The position numbers and the translations under genes were made by a program. A model generated the notes under the pieces. The model had not been told where the DNA came from. It did no database searches and saw nothing but the letters and a program-made list of their open reading frames with translations. A stretch of DNA of 64,000 bases, taken from contig JAKVOG010000007.1 of the NCBI GenBank assembly GCA_022482925.1, positions 1 to 64,000 on the forward strand, written 5' to 3'. Each line of letters begins with the position of its first letter. Position 1 is the first letter of the stretch. This DNA is from Selenomonas sp. GTDB lineage: Bacteria; Bacillota; Negativicutes; Selenomonadales; Selenomonadaceae. Shown here in pieces: positions 8,550 through 17,090 of the stretch.

Positions 8550-9794
8550 TTATCGTATCGCACTATCCGGCTGCTGATCCATTTTCAAGGTCAACCGCAA
8601 CGGTCCCAGTGCATCCGTATCGCCATTCGCATAAGCGGAAAGCACGACCGGACCTCTTACGCTGCGAAGACTGTTGACCATCCCATAGAACTGCACGCCT
8701 TCTATGACACCGACCGACCCGCGAAGCGGATCCGGCAGGATGCCTTTGGTCGTTGCCGCCAGATTCACTTCCTGCAGGAAATTCATCACCGTCTGCTCCG
8801 CCTCGCTGTCACTTCCACCTGTCAATGAATACGGTTTGGCAATGATGAATTCCTTGTTCTTATAGATGATGCTGTTCTTATACAGCTCCAATGATGTACG
8901 TACGGCCTCACCGCGAACCAGGTTACCAGCGGCCACAATACGCACCACCATATCCTGCTGGCTGTCCGCTATGGTCTTCACCGCCGCATCATATTCCGGC
9001 TGGTAAATCCACACATCTTCATCCGAATGGTCCTTCCCGAGACGTGCCGAGACATTACGGTTGGCCAGCTGAGCCAATGCCTGAATATCATTAGCCACTT
9101 CCGCACTTGAACGGTTGCCGCGGATAACGCCGCTGGCAATGACCTCACCGGCGCGGAAAGTGATATCGCCCTCACGCATCGTGATCAGGCCATCACGCAA
9201 ATCCTTCGCCCGCCGCTCCAGCGTCTGATTATCAGCCGTCAGATGTTCATTGCGGCCAGTAAGTGTCAGATTGGCTCCTGCCAGCTCTCCGTTTTGCTGC
9301 CCGAGCGCAACATTCTGCAGACTCAGCGAATCATTACGCTGCATGAGCAGTTGTTTCGCCTGTTCCAGCTGATGATTGCCTTCCATCAGTCTGGCGGAGT
9401 CCGCTTCCAGCTGCAACTGCTGATCCTTGAGCTGTTCAACATCTGCCTTGGACTGGCTCAGAGCATCATCCGTACGATCCCGCTCTGCCTGAGCATCCTG
9501 CAGAGCGCTCTGCGTATCCGCAAGGTTCGTCTGCGTCTCCTGCATCGTACGATTCAAACGCTCCATACCAAAAAGTGCCGTGCGAACATTCTCCGATGCT
9601 GCTGCCATAACACCAAATGTCAGCGTCGTAATGCAAATACCAGTAAATATTGTGATGACAATCGACGTATGTCGTGGTCTGAGTCCGAATATAGACAGCC
9701 TCTTCTTGCCGATTTTCGTTCCCAGCCGATCACCAATAAACGCAATCGCACCGCCGGTAATAATCAGCACGACAATCAAGAGAACTCCATACAT
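8550..9794 (-). CDS. DUF3084 membrane-anchored coiled-coil protein
   Basis: The 414-residue protein has a hydrophobic N-terminal segment (about 1-22), a basic stretch with KKRLSIFGLRPRHTSIV, and a second membrane helix (about 48-68). A long coiled coil (about 80-200, rich in Gln/Leu/Asp/Ala) and a folded C-terminal domain follow. This is the DUF3084 layout. The family has no firm function. Its place directly after lptF in the LPS export operon suggests an envelope role, but that is only context. It starts 39 nt from the end of lptF/G. Confidence 0.75.
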   Translation of the reverse strand: MYGVLLIVVLIITGGAIAFIGDRLGTKIGKKRLSIFGLRPRHTSIVITIFTGICITTLTFGVMAAASENVRTALFGMERLNRTMQETQTNLADTQSALQDAQAERDRTDDALSQSKADVEQLKDQQLQLEADSARLMEGNHQLEQAKQLLMQRNDSLSLQNVALGQQNGELAGANLTLTGRNEHLTADNQTLERRAKDLRDGLITMREGDITFRAGEVIASGVIRGNRSSAEVANDIQALAQLANRNVSARLGKDHSDEDVWIYQPEYDAAVKTIADSQQDMVVRIVAAGNLVRGEAVRTSLELYKNSIIYKNKEFIIAKPYSLTGGSDSEAEQTVMNFLQEVNLAATTKGILPDPLRGSVGVIEGVQFYGMVNSLRSVRGPVVLSAYANGDTDALGPLRLTLKMDQQPDSAIR

Positions 9795-9833
9795 CCCTCA
9801 TCAATCCACCTTTCAATAATAGGATCGGCACCT

Positions 9834-10931
9834 TTAACGCGATGCCCGGCGTATCAATATCCCACCAGCAATCAGGCCGATAATGTTCGGCAGCCATACT
9901 GCCAGCAATGGTGCAATCGCGCCGCTGCGGGCCAAAGCATTGCCCATGGTCATCAATGCATAATAGAAGAAGATGATGATGACACTCATGGCAAAACCAG
10001 CCGACGAACTGTTACGGGTTGGCTGCAGGCCAAGCGGCACACCGATAAGCGCGAAGATCAGGCTGGCCATCGGCACAGTCACACGCTGATACAGTTCAGC
10101 TTCCAGCTTCTTGGTATCCACGAATTGTGTCTTCATGATTTCGATCTGTGCCTTGAGTTCCTTCATTGTCAGCTCTTCCGTATCCTTCTGTTCCCGGACG
10201 ATCTGATTCGGATTGGCTTTGACCGGCAGTACCTGCGTATCAAACCGGATCGTATGCTCACTCTGTCCATCACCTGATGCAATATCATAGAGCATACCAT
10301 TGTGCATGGTCCAGGAAGAACCGCTCCAGTCCGCATATTCCGCATTCTCTACATGACGGACGTGCCCATCCGCATCAAAGTCCTGCAGTGTCACCCCCTG
10401 CAGTGTCTGTGTATCCGCATCATAGAGACGCGCATAGACGAGTCGCTGGATTTGATCTTTCTCGATATCCTTCAGGATGATGTGCTCCTGCGACTTCATC
10501 GTAGTGCCCTGTATCTCATAGGCCAGAACATTACGATAAGCAGTATTGGCCCATGGCACCACATACTCGTTAAATGCAATTGCACCAATGCTCACAATGA
10601 GTCCCATGACAATAGCCGGTGCCGCAATACGGCCAAAGCTGATTCCGCAGGATTTCATTGCCGTAATCTCACTGGATCCGGACAGACGTCCAAACGTCAG
10701 CAGTGTCGCCAGCAGCATCGACATAGGAAACGTCCACATGATAACCCCCGGCAGACCAAAGATGAAAATCTTCACGACAGCCTGCAGCGAAGCACCATAA
10801 TCCGTAATGTACTTGGCAATCTTGAACAGGGTTCCCGAGCCAATAAACACAGCGGAGAACGCACAAATGCCAAACAGGAAGGCCATGAAGACTTCCCGGA
10901 ATATGTATTTATCTAAAATTCGTAAATGCAT
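9834..10931 (-). CDS. LPS export permease, LptF/LptG (YjgP/YjgQ) family
   Basis: This is an inner-membrane permease of the LptB2FG complex that extracts LPS from the inner membrane. The 365-residue protein has three N-terminal helices (FREVFMAFLFGICAFSAVFI first), a large periplasmic beta-jellyroll (about residues 125-265) and three C-terminal helices. The start at MHLRILDKY is chosen because GGAG precedes it. Only one such gene is present, whereas E. coli has two, so either a homodimer works or the partner is elsewhere. It is 13 nt downstream of lptB. Confidence 0.9.
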   Translation of the reverse strand: MHLRILDKYIFREVFMAFLFGICAFSAVFIGSGTLFKIAKYITDYGASLQAVVKIFIFGLPGVIMWTFPMSMLLATLLTFGRLSGSSEITAMKSCGISFGRIAAPAIVMGLIVSIGAIAFNEYVVPWANTAYRNVLAYEIQGTTMKSQEHIILKDIEKDQIQRLVYARLYDADTQTLQGVTLQDFDADGHVRHVENAEYADWSGSSWTMHNGMLYDIASGDGQSEHTIRFDTQVLPVKANPNQIVREQKDTEELTMKELKAQIEIMKTQFVDTKKLEAELYQRVTVPMASLIFALIGVPLGLQPTRNSSSAGFAMSVIIIFFYYALMTMGNALARSGAIAPLLAVWLPNIIGLIAGGILIRRASR

Positions 10932-10944
10932 CGTCGTTCTCCAA

Positions 10945-11664
10945 TCAAAGAGTAAAATTCTCACCCAGGTAGAATTTCTTGGCTACAGGGCTGTTGGCAA
11001 TGGTCTGGCTGTCACCTTCCAGCAGGATCTTCCCCTCACTGAGAATATACGCACGATCGACGATATGAAGCGTCTCACGAACGTTATGGTCGGTAATCAG
11101 AATGCCCATGCCGCGCTGGCGCAGGTACTGGATAATCTCCTGAATATCCGCCACGGCCAGTGGATCAACACCGGCGAACGGCTCATCGAGCAAAATGAAC
11201 TGTGGCTCCAATGCGAGGCAGCGGGCAATTTCCACCCGGCGGCGCTCACCGCCGGAAAGTTCGGTTCCCTTGCGGTTCCGTACATGCGCAATATGGAATT
11301 CCTCGAGCAGCTCTTCATATTTGGCACGCTGTTCTGCCTTGGATAACTTTGTCGTCTCCAGGATTGCCATGATGTTCTGCTCCACGGTAAGTTTGCGGAA
11401 TATCGAAGCTTCCTGCGTCAGATAACTGATTCCGAGCGCAGCCCGGCGATACATCGGCATATCAGAAATATTGACATCTGACAGGAATACCTCCCCTGAT
11501 GTCGGCTTTTCCAGACCGACAATCATGTAGAAGGATGTCGTCTTGCCGGCGCCATTTGGTCCGAGCAAACCAACGATCTCTCCCTTATCTACCCGCAGGG
11601 ACACGCGATCAACAGCCGTATGCTCCTTGAATCTCTTTACCAGATTTTTCGCTTCGATATGCAA
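10945..11664 (-). CDS. lptB: LPS export ABC transporter ATPase LptB
   Basis: This is the cytoplasmic ATPase that powers LPS extraction with LptF/G. At 239 residues, it has Walker [12 protein letters not shown] (about 34-44), the ABC signature [13 protein letters not shown], Walker [14 protein letters not shown], and the switch His in ILITDHNV. Length and motifs match LptB (YhbG). It lies between lptA and lptF/G with 37-nt and 13-nt gaps. Confidence 0.96.
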   Translation of the reverse strand: MHIEAKNLVKRFKEHTAVDRVSLRVDKGEIVGLLGPNGAGKTTSFYMIVGLEKPTSGEVFLSDVNISDMPMYRRAALGISYLTQEASIFRKLTVEQNIMAILETTKLSKAEQRAKYEELLEEFHIAHVRNRKGTELSGGERRRVEIARCLALEPQFILLDEPFAGVDPLAVADIQEIIQYLRQRGMGILITDHNVRETLHIVDRAYILSEGKILLEGDSQTIANSPVAKKFYLGENFTL

Positions 11665-11700
11665 AGCTTATACCCTCCAACACATGGTTTCCGTCAAATC

Positions 11701-12387
11701 TTATTTTACCTTAGCCGAACCATCCTGAGCAAGATAAATCGTCAGGTGATTGCTTTTCATTGAATTATTATCCTGTACCGCCCAGGCATTACCAGTCAGA
11801 ATGACCCTGCCCTGATCCTGGCCATAGTAATCCGCCCGATCACCACCAGCCTCCAGGTTACGAGCCGGACTGACTACATGCGCGTTACCGGTACCAATAT
11901 AATGGGCATCGCCCAGCCAGCCTTCCATGCGGTCAGCCGTAAAGGTCCCGTCCGGGCTGGTGATCGTGCCGCCGGAGGAAATCAGGATATACTTATTCTG
12001 ATTGGGATAGTAATCTACCTGTTCTCCTGAAAAGCTCTTGTCCCCCTGGCTGCCCTGGACCCCGCCGGTCGCCAGCATATGGCCCTGTCCATCCGTCAAC
12101 ACCTTGGCACAGGTAATGCGTGTATCATCACGCAGGGCAATTACATTGCCCTCGACCATAGCCTCCTGCGTCTTGGAATTGTAAGTAGCATGGCCACCAG
12201 ACACGCGGGCTGTCCCTTGTTTCATCAATACATCCCCGGTAGCTGAAACCAGTCCGGAAGACATATCATATTCCACTGTATCTGCATCGAGCTCAGCTGG
12301 CTCGCCAGCAGCACTCAGGCTGCTCATCGGCAGGATCAGGCTGGCCGACAGGGCCAGCAGCATTACCTTCATTTTCCGTATATTCAT
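11701..12387 (-). CDS. lptA: Periplasmic LPS bridge protein LptA (OstA-like)
   Basis: The 228-residue protein has a signal peptide (about 1-27, cleaved after SLSAAG) followed by repeating beta-jellyroll strands of the OstA/LptA domain (VEYDMSSGLVSATGDVLMKQ; ATGGVQGSQGDKSF; LTGNAWAVQDNN). LptA polymerises into the periplasmic bridge between LptC and LptD. It is longer than E. coli LptA (185 residues), leaving room for extra jellyroll turns. The start overlaps the lptC stop by 4 nt, and GGGAGGAG precedes it. Confidence 0.9.
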   Translation of the reverse strand: MNIRKMKVMLLALSASLILPMSSLSAAGEPAELDADTVEYDMSSGLVSATGDVLMKQGTARVSGGHATYNSKTQEAMVEGNVIALRDDTRITCAKVLTDGQGHMLATGGVQGSQGDKSFSGEQVDYYPNQNKYILISSGGTITSPDGTFTADRMEGWLGDAHYIGTGNAHVVSPARNLEAGGDRADYYGQDQGRVILTGNAWAVQDNNSMKSNHLTIYLAQDGSAKVK

Positions 12388-12935
12388 TTTGCTTCTCCTC
12401 CCTTGACCAGATGAGCCTTACCGATAATTCTGATCTTATTGAACCCATCGGTGCTCTCGATCCGATTACCATTGGCCTGCATATCATCCTTGGACACATT
12501 TGCATTGCCGATTGCCGCGAGCATGGAATCCTTGCCGGTCCATTTCAGTTCATCGCTGGCAAGCTTTGCCCCGTCACTGGTCGTAATATCCACACTGCCG
12601 ATGATACTGATGTCCTTCGTCCCATTATCGTAGCTGCCGTTATCGGCCTGCACATCTACCGTGCGGCCATCCTGCATATAGAAATGTCCAACCACTTTTT
12701 CCATTTTGACATTCTGTGTATCTACATCGACTTCAATATGATCAGCCGTCAGTTCCCAGATCTTGCGGCCATCTTTTTCCTCACTGATCGTATTCCCGTC
12801 ATAGGTCATAACCTTGGAATCCGATGTCTCTACCTGCGACTGCGGTGGTGCTGGTACAGTCATAACCGCCCAGGCCACCAGTCCTGCCACCGCAACCAGG
12901 AGGAGCGCCAGCAGGATCTTCTTTTTCTTGTCCAT
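12384..12935 (-). CDS. lptC: LPS transport protein LptC
   Basis: The 183-residue protein has a single N-terminal membrane anchor (ILLALLLVAVAGLVAWAVMT) followed by a beta-jellyroll periplasmic domain. Family features include KIWELTADHIEVDVDTQNVK and the Asp/Gly-rich strands DVQADNGSYDN and DITTSDGAKLASDEL. LptC receives LPS from LptB2FG and passes it to LptA. It overlaps lptA by 4 nt and abuts the upstream acyltransferase, consistent with one transcript. Confidence 0.88.
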   Translation of the reverse strand: MDKKKKILLALLLVAVAGLVAWAVMTVPAPPQSQVETSDSKVMTYDGNTISEEKDGRKIWELTADHIEVDVDTQNVKMEKVVGHFYMQDGRTVDVQADNGSYDNGTKDISIIGSVDITTSDGAKLASDELKWTGKDSMLAAIGNANVSKDDMQANGNRIESTDGFNKIRIIGKAHLVKGGEAK

Positions 12936-13846
12936 CAGCTATCCCCCTGTGACTTCACCGTATGGTGTTTGCCTGTCTTCTGCATGTCTGGCGTAGTATT
13001 CCAACGCTTCTGGAACCACAGCCACTGCGTCGGGTTCTCCCGGATGATCTGCTCGACGATTTTTGTCATACGGGCAGTGAACTCAAACAAATCCTTATCG
13101 GTATCCCCCGTATCCTCATAGCGCATAACCTCGCCAATCACGACTTTATGCTTGCCATTTGGCTGGCGCAGGATGAAAGCCGGAACCACCGGCGAATTGA
13201 ATTTATGCGCAAACACCGCCGGTCCCATCGGTGTCGAAGCCATCTTCCCTAAGAACGGCAGGAATGCACCGCCCGGACCAGCATCCTGATCAGCCAGGAA
13301 CCCCAGGATCTTGCCCTTTCTGAGCGCCCGTGCTGCCGACAGCAGTTCACTGGTGCCACGCGAAAAGATCTCGACATGGATCGTCTTGCGGATATCATTG
13401 AGTGCATTCGTGAACTGCATGTTCGGCTGAGGTTTGGCAATAGCCGTAACGGGCAGACCATTCAGCGTGAACGCTGCCGACAGCCACTCCCAGGTACCAA
13501 TATGCCCGGTAAGAATCACGACGCCCTTCTTCTCTGCCAGCGCCGCCTTCAACCGATCCAGATGATCGATCTCAATGTACTGCTCAAAGTTCCGTTCATT
13601 CAAATGCGGCATATAGAGGATTTCCAATACATTGCGTGCCAGATTTACGAAGGACTCGCGAACGGTCTTGCGTGCCTCCGCTTCCGAAAAGCCAAGCGCC
13701 GGCATCATCTGATCAACAGCCCGTTCTCTCTCCTTCTTAATCAGGAGATAATAGAGATTGCCCAGCCCCCGGCCCAACAGCATAAGCAGACCATACGGAA
13801 GATGGCTGACCACCCGGCTCATGAACATCACGAATTTATACTGCAT
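12935..13846 (-). CDS. LpxL/HtrB-family lipid A late acyltransferase (copy 1)
   Basis: This is an inner-membrane acyltransferase of about 303 residues. It carries the family His-x4-Glu catalytic motif in VVILTGHIGTWEWLS and a DQDAGPGGAFLPFLGK segment typical of LpxL/LpxM. It should add a secondary acyl chain to lipid A. The start at MQYKFVMFMSR is preferred to a longer frame because GGGGGA lies 9 nt upstream. The gene sits inside the kdsC-lptC unit. A second family member lies at 25935-26801, so the lipid A probably gets two late acyl chains. The order of action is not visible. Confidence 0.88.
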   Translation of the reverse strand: MQYKFVMFMSRVVSHLPYGLLMLLGRGLGNLYYLLIKKERERAVDQMMPALGFSEAEARKTVRESFVNLARNVLEILYMPHLNERNFEQYIEIDHLDRLKAALAEKKGVVILTGHIGTWEWLSAAFTLNGLPVTAIAKPQPNMQFTNALNDIRKTIHVEIFSRGTSELLSAARALRKGKILGFLADQDAGPGGAFLPFLGKMASTPMGPAVFAHKFNSPVVPAFILRQPNGKHKVVIGEVMRYEDTGDTDKDLFEFTARMTKIVEQIIRENPTQWLWFQKRWNTTPDMQKTGKHHTVKSQGDS

Positions 13847-13874
13847 GGATAACGTTCCCCCATAGTGTACCAAC

Positions 13875-14441
13875 TTACTGGCCCAGCCCCCGGATCTCGC
13901 CGCTGACTGGTGCATAGAATTCTTTTATCAGTTCACCCCATTTGCTCTGCGCCTTCAGGATGAATTCAAGCAGCTCGCGGACAGCGCCGTGGCCACCTTC
14001 AAAGCCGGCTATCAGCCTGGCTTCTTCACGGACCTCTGGTACCGCATCGGCCACTGCCATCGGCAGACCGACCTGGCACATGATTGGCAGATCGATGAGA
14101 TCATCACCGATATAGGCAATCTCTGCGTCCTGCAGTCCCGTCCTCTCTTTGAGCTGCTGATAAGCCATACGCTTATCCAGACTGCCCTGAAACACCTCGG
14201 ATATCTTCAGTTCCCGGGCACGAAAAGCAACCTGCTTCGACTGGCGCCCTGTGATGATAGCCGTCTTCAATCCAGCCTTATGGGCCAGTGTAATGCCCAG
14301 TCCGTCCCGGCAGAAGAATGGTTTATACAGCTCGCCGGCCTCACCGATATAGATGCCGCCATCAGTCAGCACACCATCCACATCGAAAATAACCAGTTTG
14401 ATCCGGACTGCGCGTTCCAGCGCATCACTTTTCTGCTCCAT
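13875..14441 (-). CDS. kdsC: Kdo-8-phosphate phosphatase KdsC (HAD family)
   Basis: It removes the phosphate from Kdo-8-phosphate in CMP-Kdo synthesis. The 188-residue protein has the HAD catalytic motif I VIFDVDGVLTDGG, motif II ITGRQS and motif III IAYIGDDLIDLPIM. The short capless form with GGHGAVRE near the C-terminus is diagnostic of KdsC, where this tail closes the active site of the tetramer. It follows kdsD with a 1-nt gap. Confidence 0.94.
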   Translation of the reverse strand: MEQKSDALERAVRIKLVIFDVDGVLTDGGIYIGEAGELYKPFFCRDGLGITLAHKAGLKTAIITGRQSKQVAFRARELKISEVFQGSLDKRMAYQQLKERTGLQDAEIAYIGDDLIDLPIMCQVGLPMAVADAVPEVREEARLIAGFEGGHGAVRELLEFILKAQSKWGELIKEFYAPVSGEIRGLGQ

Positions 14442-14442
14442 A

Positions 14443-15418
14443 TCAGACCACTCCCTGACGCAGCAGATCGGTCAAATGGACAATACCGATCGGATTCTTG
14501 TCGGCATCAATGACCGGCAGAACCGTAACCGGACGCGGTTTATGCTTCTCCATCACGGAAAGGGCTGATGCCGCCAGCGCATCCTGCGTGATGGTGAGCG
14601 GCTGATCGAACATGATATTCCCGACTGCCTCGTCCATGAACTTATAGTCCTTGGCCAGCGCCCGGCGAATAATGCCATCTGTGATAAGACCAACGAACTT
14701 ACCGTTCTCATCGATAACAGAAGCGGCACCCAGCCCCTTGTCTGTCATGATAAAGAGTGCATCTTTGGCGGTCTTATCCTTCTCAACGATTGGATTGTCG
14801 TCGCCAGTATGCATGACATTGGACACCTTCAACAGAAGCCGGCGTCCCAGTGCCCCACCCGGATGGAACAGTGCAAAGTCCTGACTCGTGAAATTGCGTA
14901 CCGACATAAGTGCAACGGCCAGCGCATCACCCATGGCCAGCGTGGCTGTCGTACTGGCAGTCGGTGCCAGCCCCAGCGGACAGGCTTCCTTTCTCCACAC
15001 CGATATCGATGAAGAAGTCGCTGTTATGGCCCCAGCTGTGATTCACGGCGGCCACTCATTGCAATGATCTTTCGCACCAATCCGGCGAATGATCGGCAGG
15101 ATATTGACAACCTCTGAGGATTCGCCACTATTGGAAATAGGCAATCACGACATCATTTCTCCGTAACCATACCCAGATCACCGTGGAAATGCCTCAGCCG
15201 GATGCATGAAGAATGCAGGTGTGCCCGTGCTGGCCAGCGTTGCTGCGATCTTCCGCCCAATATGGCCGGATTTTCCCATACCAGTCACGACGACACGTGC
15301 CTTGCAATCCAGGATGCAATGTACCGCTGCCTCGAACTCATCATCTGATGCGATCTTTCAGCTTAGTCACCGCATCTGCTTCTATCTCCAGTGTTTCAAT
15401 CGCTTTTTCTCTTATCAC
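14443..15418 (-). CDS. kdsD: D-arabinose-5-phosphate isomerase KdsD/KpsF, frameshifted
   Basis: It converts ribulose-5-phosphate to arabinose-5-phosphate, the first Kdo precursor. The clean C-terminal frame (from 15000) covers the end of the SIS domain (FALFHPGGALGRRLL) and two CBS domains. Upstream, the SIS domain is recoverable only by changing frame several times between about 15000 and 15360. Visible pieces include VVTGMGKSGHIGRKIAATLA and AYSNSGESSEVVNILPIIRR. A GTG start at 15416-15418 after GAGGAAAAG gives about 325 residues, normal length. The clustered breaks look like poor sequence quality rather than decay. Confidence 0.88.
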
Positions 15419-15453
15419 AGGTCTTTTCCTCTCACCAACCAACACAACAGCTT

Positions 15454-16284
15454 TTAATCGTTGACTTTATGACGGACGATCTCATGGATAGCGACTGCAT
15501 CTTTCAGCAGATCTTCCAGTTTGTCCAGGTAGACCATATTGGCACCATCAGACAGAGCCTCTTCCGGATTGTCATGGACTTCCAGGAATAATGCATCGAC
15601 ACCTGCCCCGACAGCAGCCCGTACCAAGTATTCCACATACTCACGGTTACCGGCCGAAGTCGTGCCATTGCCGCCTGGCAGCTGTACGCTGTGCGTGCCA
15701 TCCATGACCACCGGATAACCAAATGAACGCATGATTGGCAGAGACCGCATATCCACAACCAGATTATGGTAGCCGAATGATGCGCCACGCTCCGTCAGCA
15801 TGATCTGGTCGCAGCCGCACTCATGCAGTTTGTCGACTACATTGCGCATATCCTCCGGTGCCAGGAACTGCCCCTTCTTGACATTGACCACTTTTCCCGT
15901 CTGGGCAGCGGCATGCAGGAGGTCCGTCTGACGACACAGAAATGCCGGAATCTGCAGGATATCCGCCACTTTGGCTACCGGTTCTGCCTGATAGGTCTCA
16001 TGGATATCCGTTACGATTGGCACCTGCAGCTCATCTTTGATCTGCTGCAGCATCTCCAGCCCCTTCTTCAGACCCGGGCCACGGAAGCTGTTATACGAAG
16101 AACGGTTCGCCTTATCAAAGGATGCTTTGAATACATAGTTGATATCCAGACGCTGACAGATTTCCTTGACGGTCCGGCCGATCAACAGGCAGCGATCCAG
16201 CCCTTCCAGCACACATGGACCAGCCAACAGCGTCAGCTTTCCGCCGCCGCCGATTTCAAAATTGCCTACTCTTACCTTATTCAT
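15454..16284 (-). CDS. kdsA: 3-deoxy-8-phosphooctulonate (Kdo-8P) synthase
   Basis: It condenses PEP with arabinose-5-phosphate to give Kdo-8-phosphate. The 276-residue TIM-barrel protein has [30 protein letters not shown]-like FLCRQTDLL and the HSVQLPGG segment of the family. Whether it is the metal-dependent or independent class cannot be decided safely by eye; Asn after KANRSS-type loops and the CxxC-like residues would need alignment. GGAAGGAG lies before the start. It is 41 nt downstream of kdsB. Confidence 0.95.
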   Translation of the reverse strand: MNKVRVGNFEIGGGGKLTLLAGPCVLEGLDRCLLIGRTVKEICQRLDINYVFKASFDKANRSSYNSFRGPGLKKGLEMLQQIKDELQVPIVTDIHETYQAEPVAKVADILQIPAFLCRQTDLLHAAAQTGKVVNVKKGQFLAPEDMRNVVDKLHECGCDQIMLTERGASFGYHNLVVDMRSLPIMRSFGYPVVMDGTHSVQLPGGNGTTSAGNREYVEYLVRAAVGAGVDALFLEVHDNPEEALSDGANMVYLDKLEDLLKDAVAIHEIVRHKVND

Positions 16285-16325
16285 TGCAATTCTCCTTCCG
16301 TTGGGGTGCCATTGCTGCCCCGTTA

Positions 16326-17057
16326 TTATACGCCCATATTCTTATAGATTGCATTAACTTTTGCCAGATCTTCGGCCGTATCGACCCCGACAAACTTTGC
16401 CCTGGTCTCGACGACTTTGATGCGGTAGCCATTTTCCAGTGCCCGCAGCTGCTCCAGCGACTCTGCTTCCTCAAGCGGGGTCGAAGGCATCTTAGCATAT
16501 TCCAGCAGAAAATCCCGCTGGTAGGCATAAATACCGATATGCTTATAGACCGGGCAGCCTTCATGCCGCGGATATGGCAGCAGGGAACGTGAGAAGTACA
16601 GAGCATAACCATTCTGATCAGTTACGACCTTCACATTATTGGGATTCCGCTGCTCAGCCTCATCCTTGATCTCCGTCTTGACCGTAGCCATTTTGAGCTC
16701 CGGGTCCGTTTCAAATACACGGGCCAGCGCATCAATCAGTGACGGCTCAATCAAAGGTTCATCGCCCTGCACATTGATGATGAGATCCACGTCAGGGAAG
16801 GATGCTGCCACCTCGGCCAGACGGTCTGTACCCGTAGGGTGATCCACCCGCGTCATCATGGCTTCGCCGCCATGTTCCCTGACCGCCTGCAGAATGCGTT
16901 CATCATCCGTTGCTACCAGTGTCCTGGAAACCAGACTGGCTTGTGAAGCCCGATCATACACACGGCAAACCATCGGCTTACCGGCAATATCCTTAAGCGG
17001 TTTCCCCGGCAAACGGGTCGATGCATACCTTGCGGGAATGACACATAGAACTTTCAT
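16326..17057 (-). CDS. kdsB: CMP-Kdo synthetase
   Basis: It activates Kdo as CMP-Kdo for WaaA. The 243-residue protein has the nucleotidyl-transferase N-terminus [16 protein letters not shown] and the motifs [10 protein letters not shown] and [13 protein letters not shown]. Two in-frame ATGs exist; [11 protein letters not shown] at 17057 is chosen because AGGAAAGG lies about 12 nt ahead of it but directly abuts the upstream ATG at 17069. The gene is packed between kdsA and the waaA-lpxK fusion. Confidence 0.95.
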   Translation of the reverse strand: MKVLCVIPARYASTRLPGKPLKDIAGKPMVCRVYDRASQASLVSRTLVATDDERILQAVREHGGEAMMTRVDHPTGTDRLAEVAASFPDVDLIINVQGDEPLIEPSLIDALARVFETDPELKMATVKTEIKDEAEQRNPNNVKVVTDQNGYALYFSRSLLPYPRHEGCPVYKHIGIYAYQRDFLLEYAKMPSTPLEEAESLEQLRALENGYRIKVVETRAKFVGVDTAEDLAKVNAIYKNMGV

Positions 17058-17090
17058 GGAATCGTTCATCCTTTCCTGATAATGGAATAC

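Noticed and set aside
9243-10277. A 344-residue plus-strand open frame
   Set aside because: It is antisense to DUF3084 and lptF/G, both with clear family motifs and ribosome sites.
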